Virus record (IMG/VR): IMGVR_UViG_3300021180_000006
Location: 1-64,000 of that record
Reading direction: 5' to 3' (one strand)
Length of the DNA: 64,000 nt
DNA from: a virus
Of the stretch, positions 39,467 through 47,859 are shown piece by piece. A program made the position numbers and the translations under genes. The first letter of the stretch is position 1; each line of letters opens with the position of its first letter. The notes under the pieces were generated by a model, which was not told the origin of the DNA, did not search any database, and saw only the letters and a list, made by a program, of their open reading frames with translations.

Positions 39467-41083
39467 TCAAAGACCGGCTGGAGCCATTGCGTCTTTGAGG
39501 AATTGACGGGCCATTTCGATCAGATGCTGGAGGTGGGTATTGGAGGCGTTCTGGGCGTCGAGCTGCTTTTGCCAGATGGCGCGTGCCGTCTGTTCCGCCT
39601 GCCGGGCATTGGCGGCAAACGCTTCCCGCCCTGCATCCTGGCCGAATTTCAATTCCGGCGACTGGGCAAATGGTGAGCTGAACGGCCCGAATTCCGGCAT
39701 GCCGGCCCGCGCGATCGCGGCCTTTTCGACGCCGACCGTCGCATCCCGCGCCGCCTCGATTTGCTTGCGTTCATCAGCGGTGAGGTCCTGGCCCTCGCGG
39801 AGCAGCTTGTTGAACTCCTCGCGTTTTTCGTTGAACTTCTCGTGAATCTCCAGGATCGTCGCCGCCTTCTTGGCCTGATTGCTGCCCAACTCCGCTTCCT
39901 CGTGCAACATTTCCAGGCCGGCTGACATCACGGCTCGTCGGCGCTCCTCGCGCTCATCCTGAATCTGGTTCTGGTGTTCGATCGTGGCTCGGTGATCGGC
40001 TTCTGTTTTCTGCGCATCAATGGCCTTCTGGGTTTGATCGTGCTGCCGATAAGCGCGCTCCCTTTCGGCGGCATCGTTGAGGGGAGGCTGGCCCGCGTCC
40101 TTTCGCTTCTGGGCCTCGTCGCGGATGCGATTCAGATCGTCATTGAGCTTCAAGTCGGCGCGGCGTTTTTCTTCCTCGTATTGATTATCGCGCAGCACCT
40201 GCTCGGCCTCGAAACTTTCGTTCAACCCGTGCAGTTCTTCGGCGTCAGCTTCGGCGGCAAGACGCCTCAGCTTTATTTCATGCTCGGCGTCGTCGGACTC
40301 CAATCGCTCGTTGTGCGCGGCGTTGCGGTCGCGCTCCTCACGGCGAAATTTATCGTGGATGTTCTCTATCTCAATCTGCGCAGCCTTGGTGGTATCCTCG
40401 ATCGCGGAATCCTTCTGGGCGATGACCCCTTTCTCCAACTCGGTCGGATTGAAGTGGTGTTTCTTGTATTCTTCAAGTTCCTTCCGCAGGTCCGCGATGC
40501 GATCGGCTGCCGCCCGCGCCGCGTTTCCGACCGCCGCCCCCTCCGCGCTCATACCCGGTCGTTGCTGAGCCCGCGCCTCCGCCAGTTCATTCAGGGCCGA
40601 TCGCTGCTCGTGATAGGCGCGGGTGGTTTCTTCCAGCTTCTCGTGCAGATATTTCAGGGTGCCGGCGTCCGAGCGGGCGCGGTCGATCACCTTGTCTGAA
40701 GCGCCGGCCTCTTTGAGTTGTTCTGCGTGCAAGTCTTTGTAAGCATCGACGACCCGATCGAGGGCACCGACCAGCGGGTCGATTGACGACACCACATCAA
40801 GCATGCCTTGAACCTTGGCCTTGTGCAGGTCTTCGGCATCCGTCGCCTCCGAGACTCTTTCCGTGTAGGCCCGCATCCCCTCTGCCGCTCGATTCAACCC
40901 TTCGGCCAAAAGGGCGACCACAATCCCGGCACCGCCGAGCTTCAAGCCATGCTCCAGCAGGCGCGCTCCTCCACGGCTTTCGTGGATAAAGTTTTCCAGC
41001 TTTTCCTTTGCCGACTTATAAGCCTCGGCAGTCATGTCCTTTGCGCGGAGCCAGAAAGTGATTTGTTCGGTGCGCTCGGCCAT
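39467..41083 (-). CDS. tail tape measure protein (538 aa)
   Basis: Starts MAERTEQITFWLRAKDMTAE, a common tape-measure opening (phage_min/TMP-like). A hydrophobic segment GGAGIVVALLAEGL lies at about 50-64, and the rest is almost entirely charged coiled coil (LEKGVIAQKDSAIEDTTKAA, RREERDRNAAHNERLESD, ...). At the rule of about 1.5 angstrom per residue the tail would be near 80 nm, if most of the length is used. It is preceded by G/G-T and a GPZ-like gene, as in siphophages. A decayed copy of its first 25 codons lies at 42079-42213. Confidence 0.85.
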   Translation of the reverse strand: MAERTEQITFWLRAKDMTAEAYKSAKEKLENFIHESRGGARLLEHGLKLGGAGIVVALLAEGLNRAAEGMRAYTERVSEATDAEDLHKAKVQGMLDVVSSIDPLVGALDRVVDAYKDLHAEQLKEAGASDKVIDRARSDAGTLKYLHEKLEETTRAYHEQRSALNELAEARAQQRPGMSAEGAAVGNAARAAADRIADLRKELEEYKKHHFNPTELEKGVIAQKDSAIEDTTKAAQIEIENIHDKFRREERDRNAAHNERLESDDAEHEIKLRRLAAEADAEELHGLNESFEAEQVLRDNQYEEEKRRADLKLNDDLNRIRDEAQKRKDAGQPPLNDAAERERAYRQHDQTQKAIDAQKTEADHRATIEHQNQIQDEREERRRAVMSAGLEMLHEEAELGSNQAKKAATILEIHEKFNEKREEFNKLLREGQDLTADERKQIEAARDATVGVEKAAIARAGMPEFGPFSSPFAQSPELKFGQDAGREAFAANARQAEQTARAIWQKQLDAQNASNTHLQHLIEMARQFLKDAMAPAGL

Positions 41084-41156
41084 GGGGAGATTCGTAAAGG
41101 GGTTGCGTGGTCGCTAGGGTATCGCGGTACGGGGGAACATTTCGGGAGTCCCGCCC

Positions 41157-42086
41157 ATGAAAACGTCAATCGCGGTTCTGCTGGTCCTGTTGTGTGCCGC
41201 CGGTCCACAGCCGACGCGCCCGGCCTGGGACGGGAAAACCTGGCAGCTTGGCTGGGCCCACGGCACGGCGCAGCAGGTGGCGGATCAGATCAACGGCGAC
41301 GTTCTGCGTCTGGGTCGCCGCTGCGCCGAAGCGCGCTCGAGCATCGCCGATGAACGGGTGCGCTTGGGCAAACTGCACGATGCCCGGTTGGCCACGCTGC
41401 ACGCCACAGACGCGGCGGGCAAGATCGCCCAGATCGCCGACCTCACACAGCGCCTCAACCAGGCGCGGGCCGATCACGATTCAGCCGCGGCCATCGCCCT
41501 CAGCTCGCAACTGAATCACGACCGCCAGGACCTGGCCGGGATGGAGACGGCGGCCATCGCCGGCGACGATTCCCTCAACCGTTCGCAGGCGCTCTTGCGC
41601 GATCAGGAGGTCCAGCTTGCGGCGCTGGCGAATTCATTGTCCGATGCCCGAGCGTGGCGCGGGCAGATGCTCGATGCCATGCGGAACTCATTTCAACTCG
41701 CCTGGCCGCTGCACAAGGGCGACGTCGGACTTCTGGGGCCGACCAAAAGCACCGATCCGCTGCGCGATCTGGTCCGAAAGACGCACGGGGCGCGGGTGTC
41801 CGCGATGATCTTCGACAACACCCGCCTGGCCTACGCCACCGAATGGCGCGAACAGACCGAGGAGCACGAATCGATCACCACCAACAAGGTGGTGCAGCAT
41901 CCCTTCCTGGTCCAGCCCGACGGCGCGATGCCCGAGGCGGATACCGTCGTGGAGATTGCCGTGCTCGATGAAGACCCGCCCGCCGCCACGGCGATCGGCC
42001 AGGCGGTCGAATTGGCGGTGATCGCGCCGCGGCCGGATCACCCGTTCAGCCAGTTGATGAAGGCGATCGACGACGGGATCAAGTAG
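41157..42086 (+). CDS. secreted coiled-coil hypothetical protein (309 aa), cargo
   Basis: ATG 41157 with GGGAG 7 bases upstream. N-terminus MKTSIAVLLVLLCAAGPQPT is a Sec signal peptide. Residues about 45-190 are a long coiled coil (HATDAAGKIAQIADLTQRLN), and a C-terminal domain follows. Opposite to the late operon and followed by two further membrane/secreted genes. A periplasmic partner of the pseudopilin downstream is conceivable. Confidence 0.65.
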   Translation: MKTSIAVLLVLLCAAGPQPTRPAWDGKTWQLGWAHGTAQQVADQINGDVLRLGRRCAEARSSIADERVRLGKLHDARLATLHATDAAGKIAQIADLTQRLNQARADHDSAAAIALSSQLNHDRQDLAGMETAAIAGDDSLNRSQALLRDQEVQLAALANSLSDARAWRGQMLDAMRNSFQLAWPLHKGDVGLLGPTKSTDPLRDLVRKTHGARVSAMIFDNTRLAYATEWREQTEEHESITTNKVVQHPFLVQPDGAMPEADTVVEIAVLDEDPPAATAIGQAVELAVIAPRPDHPFSQLMKAIDDGIK

Positions 42087-42213
42087 GAGACGCGAAGTCC
42101 CCGAGCCGCCGAGCGCCAGTTCTTCCCTGCCTTTTGTTGGCCGAGTCGTAAGCCTCGCCGGTTTCGTCCTTTGCGCGGAGCTTAAACGTGATCTGTTCGG
42201 TGCGGTCGGCCAT
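42079..42213 (-). pseudogene. relic of the tape measure 5' end
   Basis: The 44-codon frame begins MADRTEQITFKLRAKDETGE, matching the tape measure start MAERTEQITFWLRAKDMTAE at 15 of 20 positions, then runs into unrelated sequence overlapping the end of the 309-aa cargo gene. It shows that a second tape measure gene, or a duplicated 5' end, once lay here and was cut off when the cargo was inserted. Confidence 0.85.
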
Positions 42214-42404
42214 GGTCTTTACTATTTGCTGTTTGACTTGCCCGGCTCACCAAGGGCATGATGGCTTCCGCTGTCCAAAAAACGTGATTCCCCCCGCGTC
42301 ACAAACGGAATCACCACGAAACGCATCCGCCTCAGCGCCAAACTCGCCTCGCGCGTTATTTGGACAGCCGCTGTGTGCGGATGCTTGCGCTACGGAGAGC
42401 AAAC
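42214..42404. other. non-coding region with inverted repeats in cargo island
   Basis: GCTGTCCAAA at 42270-42279 and TTTGGACAGC at 42359-42368 are perfect inverted repeats; between them GTGATTCC/GGAATCAC form a hairpin (about 42284-42314). No gene is supported. It may mark an insertion junction or carry the promoter for the pseudopilin genes. Confidence 0.45.
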
Positions 42405-42608
42405 ATGAAACGCCTTTTTGAATTGATCGTCTGCCTGGCGATCGTCGCAGTGATGGTCGTCATCGCCGAGCGCCGCTACGCGAGGCCGACGATTCCCGAG
42501 GTCCCCGACAACCTCGCCCGCTCAATGGACTCGCTCCGGGCCGAAGTCGGACCGCATACTTACCGCGGGCAGGTTTTGCCACAGCAGTCGCCCCAGCCCC
42601 AGCACTAG
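42405..42608 (+). CDS. small membrane protein (67 aa), cargo
   Basis: ATG 42405 with GGAG 9 bases upstream. KRLFELIVCLAIVAVMVVIA is an N-terminal membrane anchor; the rest is soluble and Pro/Gln-rich at the end. It is 9 bases before the pseudopilin gene and so probably co-expressed. Confidence 0.65.
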   Translation: MKRLFELIVCLAIVAVMVVIAERRYARPTIPEVPDNLARSMDSLRAEVGPHTYRGQVLPQQSPQPQH

Positions 42609-42617
42609 GAGATCACC

Positions 42618-43844
42618 ATGAACGCAGGACGCACATCGAACTCACTCGCACGACGCGGTTTTTCCTTCACCGAGATTCTGTTCGCCATCATGATCCTGGG
42701 CATCGGCTTCATTCTGGTGGCTTCCATGTTCCCGGTGGCCATCAAACAGGCAGATACCAGCAAGTCAGAGACGGTCGGCGCTCAACTCGCCCGCACCGGC
42801 GTCTCGTTCGTTCAGCAGATGGGGAGCACGAGCTTCTACCAGATTTCGCCCACGGCCGTTCCTGCTGGCGACAAGCTCTGCGTTCTGCGGCCGACCGTGC
42901 AATTTCCCGGCACTCATCTTTTCACGGATCAGGACTTGTATAACGCCATCAAGCCCGGCAGCGCTGTTGATCCAACGAACGCATTGCCGCCCTACACGGT
43001 GCCGGGAACTTACATCGTGCCTGGTGAGGTGTGGGACTTCATGCCGATCAGCCCAACCGGATTCGGCGCTGAGCCGGTCGCGGCGGTGGCTTCCGGCAGT
43101 GGTTCCGTGCCCACCAGCACGAATCTGAGTGCGCTGCTATGCTCGATGATTTCTGAGAACATGGTGCAGACCGCCGACCCGAAATACGGGTGGGTGGCAT
43201 TCTACAAGCGCGACATGATCGAAACGGTGATTGCCCCGCCCGGCGGCGCCATCACGCGATCGCTGGCTTACGCGCCGTCTGCTCAGATCATCGTTGTTGC
43301 CGTTGCCGACCGCAACGCCACGTCCTACACCACTTCCATCAACCCCAGCGGAACGCCGGCCCTTGATGTGCCCGCCGTTCCCTCATCGCCCACGCCGCCT
43401 GCGGTTGTCACTCAGCCGCCATCCCTGCAAGCGTCCCGATCCGCACCCGGTTCCCCGGCCACGATCATCCCGCCCGATGCGAATAGCCTGGACGCCACCA
43501 TTAGCTTCTCCGATCCAATTCAGAACCAGCGGGCCGACGAAGGCGCGTTTGTCATTGTCGCGGCCGACGCCCAGGGGACGATGCCGCTGAGCAGCCCGTT
43601 TCATGGATTGCTGAATGGGCGAATCTACCGGCTTGGGGCATTCGACGCAGGATCGTCGCAGTGGAAGTTCGCGCCGGGGTACGGGCCATCAACCTCCGAC
43701 ATCACGGCGATGGCCGGCCACAACAGATTTTCCGTCTACCTGATCGGCCGAGGGCTCAACCCGGACGGCTCAACGCCGGTCTATTCGGGGCTGGCGCAGG
43801 ACGTGGCCGCCTACAGCACGTTCGTTTCCTGTCCGATCAATTGA
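42618..43844 (+). CDS. type IV pseudopilin-like protein (408 aa), cargo
   Basis: RRGFSFTEILFAIMILGIGF carries the prepilin cleavage/methylation site (cleavage after Gly14, Phe15 as new N-terminus, Glu at +5) and hydrophobic helix. AGGAG 8 bases before the ATG. The C-terminal domain is large (about 340 aa), beta-rich, with a Pro/Ser/Thr linker near 245-285. The LGIGFILVASMFPVAIKQ text resembles planctomycete pseudopilins. It requires a host prepilin peptidase. Unexpected within a phage tail operon; probably captured host DNA. Confidence 0.8.
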   Translation: MNAGRTSNSLARRGFSFTEILFAIMILGIGFILVASMFPVAIKQADTSKSETVGAQLARTGVSFVQQMGSTSFYQISPTAVPAGDKLCVLRPTVQFPGTHLFTDQDLYNAIKPGSAVDPTNALPPYTVPGTYIVPGEVWDFMPISPTGFGAEPVAAVASGSGSVPTSTNLSALLCSMISENMVQTADPKYGWVAFYKRDMIETVIAPPGGAITRSLAYAPSAQIIVVAVADRNATSYTTSINPSGTPALDVPAVPSSPTPPAVVTQPPSLQASRSAPGSPATIIPPDANSLDATISFSDPIQNQRADEGAFVIVAADAQGTMPLSSPFHGLLNGRIYRLGAFDAGSSQWKFAPGYGPSTSDITAMAGHNRFSVYLIGRGLNPDGSTPVYSGLAQDVAAYSTFVSCPIN

Positions 43845-43849
43845 AGCGG

Positions 43850-44482
43850 TCATCGTCCCGCTTTGAGCCGGTCGATCTGCGATTCGATGTTCTTGGACAA
43901 ACTCCCCTGCAACTCGGTCTGAATGGACTCGATGCGCGAGGGATTGTTGGCCAATACGCCGATCGCCGTCGGGCCGTACAACTCGCGGATGGGCAGGGCG
44001 GGGCGCTTCTGCACCAGCGCCTTGCGCTTGCCCTTGACCATTTGCAATCCGGCGCCCGGTTTGCGCTTGAAGACGCCCTGATGTCCTTCGCGCTGCTGAC
44101 TGCCGCGCAGGGGCATGGTGGCGATGAAGGCCCCGCGGATCAACTGACTTCCCCCGCCCTTGCGCACCGACACCCTCACGCCCTGCCGCGTCTGCACGGG
44201 ATGGTATTCCCCCATGGGCACTTCGTCGTGCGAGACGTTGATGCTGCCGGCGAGCACTTGCGGCGTCGAACGGTGCAGTCTCAGCGCCCGCAATGCCGCC
44301 TTCTGGCTGATGTTCAATTCCTCGGTGATGGTTTTCTTCAAGAGGGTGCGGCCGTGCTCCAGCGTCTTGTTGATCGCCCCCGACAGAGCGCGGCGGGCGC
44401 CGTTGGGGATCGAGGAGAGCATCTTCTTGACGCGGGCCTCCTCAACCGGATCGATCACCAGCTCGAAATGGATATCGGGCAT
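43850..44482 (-). CDS. GPZ-like minor tail protein (210 aa)
   Basis: PNGARRALSGAINKTLEHGR, TLLKKTITEELNISQKAALR, and GGSQLIRGAFIATMPLRGSQ, GVFKRK follow the pattern of prophage minor tail protein Z (PF06763-like): an N-terminal helical part and central strand region RGAFIA...VFKR. It lies between tail chaperone and tape measure once the cargo genes are ignored. Fits minor tail function. Confidence 0.75.
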   Translation of the reverse strand: MPDIHFELVIDPVEEARVKKMLSSIPNGARRALSGAINKTLEHGRTLLKKTITEELNISQKAALRALRLHRSTPQVLAGSINVSHDEVPMGEYHPVQTRQGVRVSVRKGGGSQLIRGAFIATMPLRGSQQREGHQGVFKRKPGAGLQMVKGKRKALVQKRPALPIRELYGPTAIGVLANNPSRIESIQTELQGSLSKNIESQIDRLKAGR

Positions 44483-44485
44483 AAT

Positions 44486-45289
44486 ATGCGTCCGATGAGT
44501 TCAACCCTCGCCAAGTCGCGCTACCGCGAAGCCCGCCAAGTGTGGACGATGGCGCAAGCGGTTGCAGCCTGGCAAGCGCATTTCCCGGCGATCCGCCAGC
44601 GCGCGGCCGTGATGGGCCAAATTTCGCGCAATATCGATCAGTCGCTCGGATCGCAATGGCGCGAAGTGGATGTGGAAGCGTTCTTGGCCGAATTTGATCC
44701 CTCACGCTCTTATTCGCGAAAGTGGTGGGAACAGAAACTCGGCAGCGCGGGATTCGCACGCGAGATCGAGATCGACCACTACATGATCGTGCGCGAGGCC
44801 TTCGCCCACACGTTTTCCTTTACCATCCCCTCGACCGAAGCATTAAACGCGATCCGGTCATTCATCGGCGATGCGCCGGTCATCGAATATTTCGCCGGTC
44901 GAGGCTATTGGGCTTATCTGCTCAACCGGGAGTTTGGCGTGCAGATCACCGCCACCGACCGCAATCAGGTCCAGGGTGAACACAGCTTTGACTGCTCGGG
45001 TGGCGGAAGCTTCATGCCCGTCGATCCCCTGGACATCGGCGGAGCGCGCCTTCCCAATGGGTTTGTCGCCATGATCGCGTGGATTCCTTATCTGAGCACG
45101 GCCGCCGATCGATTCCTCAAGCGCATGCAGCCGGGTGAAAAACTGATCCTGATCGGCGAATGGGGCGGTTGCTGCGCCGCCGATTCGACCTTCGACATTC
45201 TGGAAAAGCATTTCGAGCAGGTCAGTGAGTTCGCCGTCCCGCAGTTCTACGGCCTGCACGATCGCGGCTGTTTTCTGGAGCGGCGCTAG
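44486..45289 (+). CDS. class I SAM methyltransferase-like protein (267 aa), cargo
   Basis: ATG 44486 (or 44495), 3 bases from the divergent GPZ-like gene. DAPVIEYFAGRGYWAYLLNR and VQITATDRNQVQG give a SAM-binding Rossmann start with an acidic residue after strand 2; FVAMIAWIPYLSTAADRFLK and KLILIGEWGG continue the fold. N-terminal helical domain (REARQVWTMAQAVAAWQAHF). The target is unknown; runs against the late operon and fills exactly the gap between G-T and GPZ genes. Confidence 0.65.
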   Translation: MRPMSSTLAKSRYREARQVWTMAQAVAAWQAHFPAIRQRAAVMGQISRNIDQSLGSQWREVDVEAFLAEFDPSRSYSRKWWEQKLGSAGFAREIEIDHYMIVREAFAHTFSFTIPSTEALNAIRSFIGDAPVIEYFAGRGYWAYLLNREFGVQITATDRNQVQGEHSFDCSGGGSFMPVDPLDIGGARLPNGFVAMIAWIPYLSTAADRFLKRMQPGEKLILIGEWGGCCAADSTFDILEKHFEQVSEFAVPQFYGLHDRGCFLERR

Positions 45290-46100
45290 AACTCCTCCTC
45301 CTCCCCATCGATCTTCACCGGCGCGCCGCGGGCGAGCTTGTGCATCTGCTCCTGCTGTCTGACAAACTCGATCGCCTCAAGAAAAATAGCGGCCTGGTCG
45401 TACAGGCCGCCGGCCGCCGGATAGCGTCCGGCTTTGAAATCGGGCAGGAGGTTGAGGATCTCCCATACGTCCGGGGTGACGAAATCCAGCGGGCAAGCCG
45501 TCAATCGCTCGGCCTCGAAGCGCCGGCCTCCGCAGCGCGGGCAGACGCGCTCGCCGTTCTGATCGAAGCCGCTGGTGCCCTGGCCGCCGCACTCCAGGCA
45601 GGGGATGTTCAAGCCGTCGGCGTCGCAGGTGGGTTTGAAGCACTTTCGCTTGGTGCGGCAGGGGGGATCGGTGAGGCAGAGTTTGCCCCAGCGGATTGCC
45701 GCTCCAATAGCAAGGCTTTTTTTTTGTCTACGTGCATCCTGATGGCGTTCTCCGTGCCCAGATCGAGCAGCTCGTACTTGTCCACCAGATCGATGATGTC
45801 GTCGAAGTTCGGGATGCCGTTCTCGTCGCGCTTGAACTCGACCGGCTTGCCTTCGCGGTCGGTGAGGTTCTTCCAGCCCATGTAGATGATGCCCAGGGCC
45901 TCGTCGAGCTTGGCCTCGGATTCTTCATTGCTCAGGCGCGCACTCTGGGAGCGCAGTTCTTCTTCCAGCTTCTGAATCCGCTTGGCCTCGCGGCGGGTGA
46001 CGAAGCGGGCGAGAAACGTCGGGCGCGTTTCCTCGGGCTTGGCCTGGTCGGTAATCAGAACCACGGGGAAGGTTTCGGTGGGATCGCAGCTCAAAGGCAT
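45286..46100 (-). CDS. tail assembly chaperone G-T fusion by -1 frameshift (271 aa)
   Basis: The G frame (from 46100) contains GAC AAA AAA AAA GCC at 45728-45715. A -1 slip on the A9 run (A AAA AAA in phase) leads to ...DKKKSLAIGAAIRWGKLCLT and an open frame to 45286. The T part is cysteine-rich: CLTDPPCRTKRKCFKPTCDA, NIPCLECGGQGTSG, RVCPRCGGRRF, and ends acidic. Arrangement (tail tube, G, G-T by -1 slip, tape measure) is the conserved one of siphophages. Without frameshift the T part has no good start. The fusion product would be about 128 + 143 residues. Confidence 0.75.
45609..46100 (-). CDS. tail assembly chaperone G (163 aa)
   Basis: Unshifted product. TRREAKRIQKLEEELRSQSA, EALGIIYMGWKNLTDREGKP, NFDDIIDLVDKYELLDLGTE: helical, acidic, as in gpG-like chaperones that keep the tape measure soluble. 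After the slippery site the frame continues only with a low-complexity Ser/Pro/Ala tail, consistent with a by-product frame. Starts 3 bases after the HNH gene. Confidence 0.75.
   Translation of the reverse strand: MPLSCDPTETFPVVLITDQAKPEETRPTFLARFVTRREAKRIQKLEEELRSQSARLSNEESEAKLDEALGIIYMGWKNLTDREGKPVEFKRDENGIPNFDDIIDLVDKYELLDLGTENAIRMHVDKKKALLLERQSAGANSASPIPPAAPSESASNPPATPTA
45717..45725 (-). other. -1 programmed frameshift site (A9)
   Basis: Nine A on the coding (minus) strand, codons AAA AAA AAA in the G frame, so A AAA AAA is in phase for tandem slippage. A stable downstream stem is not obvious by eye. Confidence 0.7.
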
Positions 46101-46103
46101 AGG

Positions 46104-46793
46104 TCATTTTTCCTTACGGGGAATCCGACGCACGGGACCGTCTTCAATCTTGTGGCATCCGTTGCAAAGCCATCGCACGTCCAGGCGATGCTTGCGCGCG
46201 TAACCCTTGTGGTGATGGGCGGTGAGCCGTCGTCGTTTCCCGCAGCGTTGACAACGTTCCGGTTTTTGCAATCGTCCATCGCGCAGCGCATTTGCGACGT
46301 GGTAACGGGCGGCGATTTTTCCCGCGTGGTGTTGTTTCTCGCGGGCATGGGCGGCTGCGAAAACCCGTTTGCCGCGGGCGGTTTCCCGGTACTGCTTTTG
46401 GTACTCGATCAGCTCGTCGCGGTGCTGGCGATAATATCGATGCGCACGTTTTTTTATTCGCGACTTCACCTCCGGTCGCGATCGATATTCCGCACTTTCT
46501 GCTAAATAGCGCTCGCGGTAGCGCAGGTAACGGGCACGCTGTTGCGCAGCCACTTTCTCAGGATTTTCCAAACGGTAGCGCCGCACTGCCGCCAGTCGTT
46601 CCTTGCGATGACGCCGATAGTGTTCGCGGGACCGCTTTCGCAGTTCATCTCCCTTGGCGATCGTCCGAGCCTTCATGTAGGCGGATACGCACTTCTTACA
46701 CTTGGCTTGGCGACCATCTTTAGACCGCGCATTTTTGCTGAATGATGAAAGAAAAAGGTAACGGCGACATTTCTGACAGCGCTTTTTTGCCAT
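46104..46793 (-). CDS. HNH endonuclease with basic repeat region (229 aa)
   Basis: ATG 46793. N-terminal zinc site KKRCQKCRRYLFLSSF and AKCKKCVSAY; then about 110 residues of Arg/Tyr/Glu-rich helix with repeats like HYRRHRKERLAA, YLRYRERYLAE, YYRQHRDELIE (DNA-binding). The C-terminal HNH core is CQRCGKRRRLTAHHHKGYAR, then LDVRWLCNGCHKIEDG. Homing-type endonucleases of this form insert between phage late genes; this one splits tail tube and chaperone genes. Confidence 0.85.
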   Translation of the reverse strand: MAKKRCQKCRRYLFLSSFSKNARSKDGRQAKCKKCVSAYMKARTIAKGDELRKRSREHYRRHRKERLAAVRRYRLENPEKVAAQQRARYLRYRERYLAESAEYRSRPEVKSRIKKRAHRYYRQHRDELIEYQKQYRETARGKRVFAAAHAREKQHHAGKIAARYHVANALRDGRLQKPERCQRCGKRRRLTAHHHKGYARKHRLDVRWLCNGCHKIEDGPVRRIPRKEK

Positions 46794-46838
46794 CCCCGGA
46801 CAATACCCGAATGGCATCGCGTTTACTATTACATTCTG

Positions 46839-47801
46839 CTAATTAAAAGTTAATGAATAGTCATCGTCTCCAGAAGTCCGGGTCGCAATAAACTCCAACG
46901 TGTCCGCCATCACGCCCTCGCGGTCCTCATCCTGCGGCGGGTTATTCAACTGCGCCTTGGGGGCGGAGAACTGGAGTTGGTTGCCCGCCGGGCCAGCGGT
47001 GAAGGCGAAGTTGTAGGTGGTCTGCGCGGTATGGGCCGCGAAAAAGTCCAGCGTCGAGAGCAGGTAGCTTTCCGGGGCAATACGGATTAGAGGCTCGCGA
47101 TCGGTGACGATGCCGCCGCGGAATCCGGTGCCGACCGGGGTGGAAGCGCTATCGACGGCGGATTGGTCCTGTCTCAGATAGAGCTTATTTCCCGAATGAA
47201 ACTCGAAATTGGGGAAGCGCATCGACTGGCCGCCCACCGTGACCGTCACTCCCGCGAAGCGCGGCGGAATCGTCGTCGGATAGGTAATGCCGCCGGGGAT
47301 GGCCGTCGTCGAAGGGCTCTGCCAGACGCCGTCGAAAGTCCACTCGAAATAGATTGGGTTCCCCGCCTGCGCCCGGATGACGAAGTCGCCAGCGCAACCG
47401 GCCAGGAGCTTCAAGCGCCCGGCCTGGAACAAACCGATCGAGATGGTGTTGATCGGGCTGGCCGGGGTGGGGGTGAAGGGAGAGAAGGGGCTGCTGGTGC
47501 CGGGACCCAAACCGCAAGCCGGCAGAAGCAAGCTGGCCCAGGCCGGGGCGCCGGCAGTGGAGAAGAACTCGGTGCGGAACGTCGCCTTGCCGGCGCGGGC
47601 GCCGGGGATGGTGAGCAGCTTGGAAAGATACTGCTGTCCCTGGCGGACATTGGGCTTGATGTCCGGGGTGATCTTGGGATCGAAGACGGCGCTGAACAGT
47701 TGGCAGTCGGAGCTGCCGGGCGTGACGACGACGCCGGTCGTAGCCTCGAGTTTTGCGCCGAAAACTCGGTTGCGTACTAACAAGTTTGGGTCGAACGCCA
47801 T
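46839..47801 (-). CDS. major tail (tube) protein candidate (320 aa)
   Basis: MAFDPNLLVRNRVFGAKLEA, followed by TPDIKPNVRQGQQYLSKLLT, GKATFRTEFFSTAGAPAWAS and NPIYFEWTFDGVWQSPSTTA: the layout of phage tail tube proteins, which begin with a strand-rich domain containing GxKxE and keep a conserved FxGxW-like strand. A Pro/Ser/Thr loop lies near residue 105-115. Position immediately before the G/G-T genes (with an HNH insertion) strongly supports it. Confidence 0.75.
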   Translation of the reverse strand: MAFDPNLLVRNRVFGAKLEATTGVVVTPGSSDCQLFSAVFDPKITPDIKPNVRQGQQYLSKLLTIPGARAGKATFRTEFFSTAGAPAWASLLLPACGLGPGTSSPFSPFTPTPASPINTISIGLFQAGRLKLLAGCAGDFVIRAQAGNPIYFEWTFDGVWQSPSTTAIPGGITYPTTIPPRFAGVTVTVGGQSMRFPNFEFHSGNKLYLRQDQSAVDSASTPVGTGFRGGIVTDREPLIRIAPESYLLSTLDFFAAHTAQTTYNFAFTAGPAGNQLQFSAPKAQLNNPPQDEDREGVMADTLEFIATRTSGDDDYSLTFN

Positions 47802-47859
47802 TTGGGTTTACCTCGGGTGAATTGTCGGGGGAGAGTCGAAGGGATTAGGATCGTTGCCC

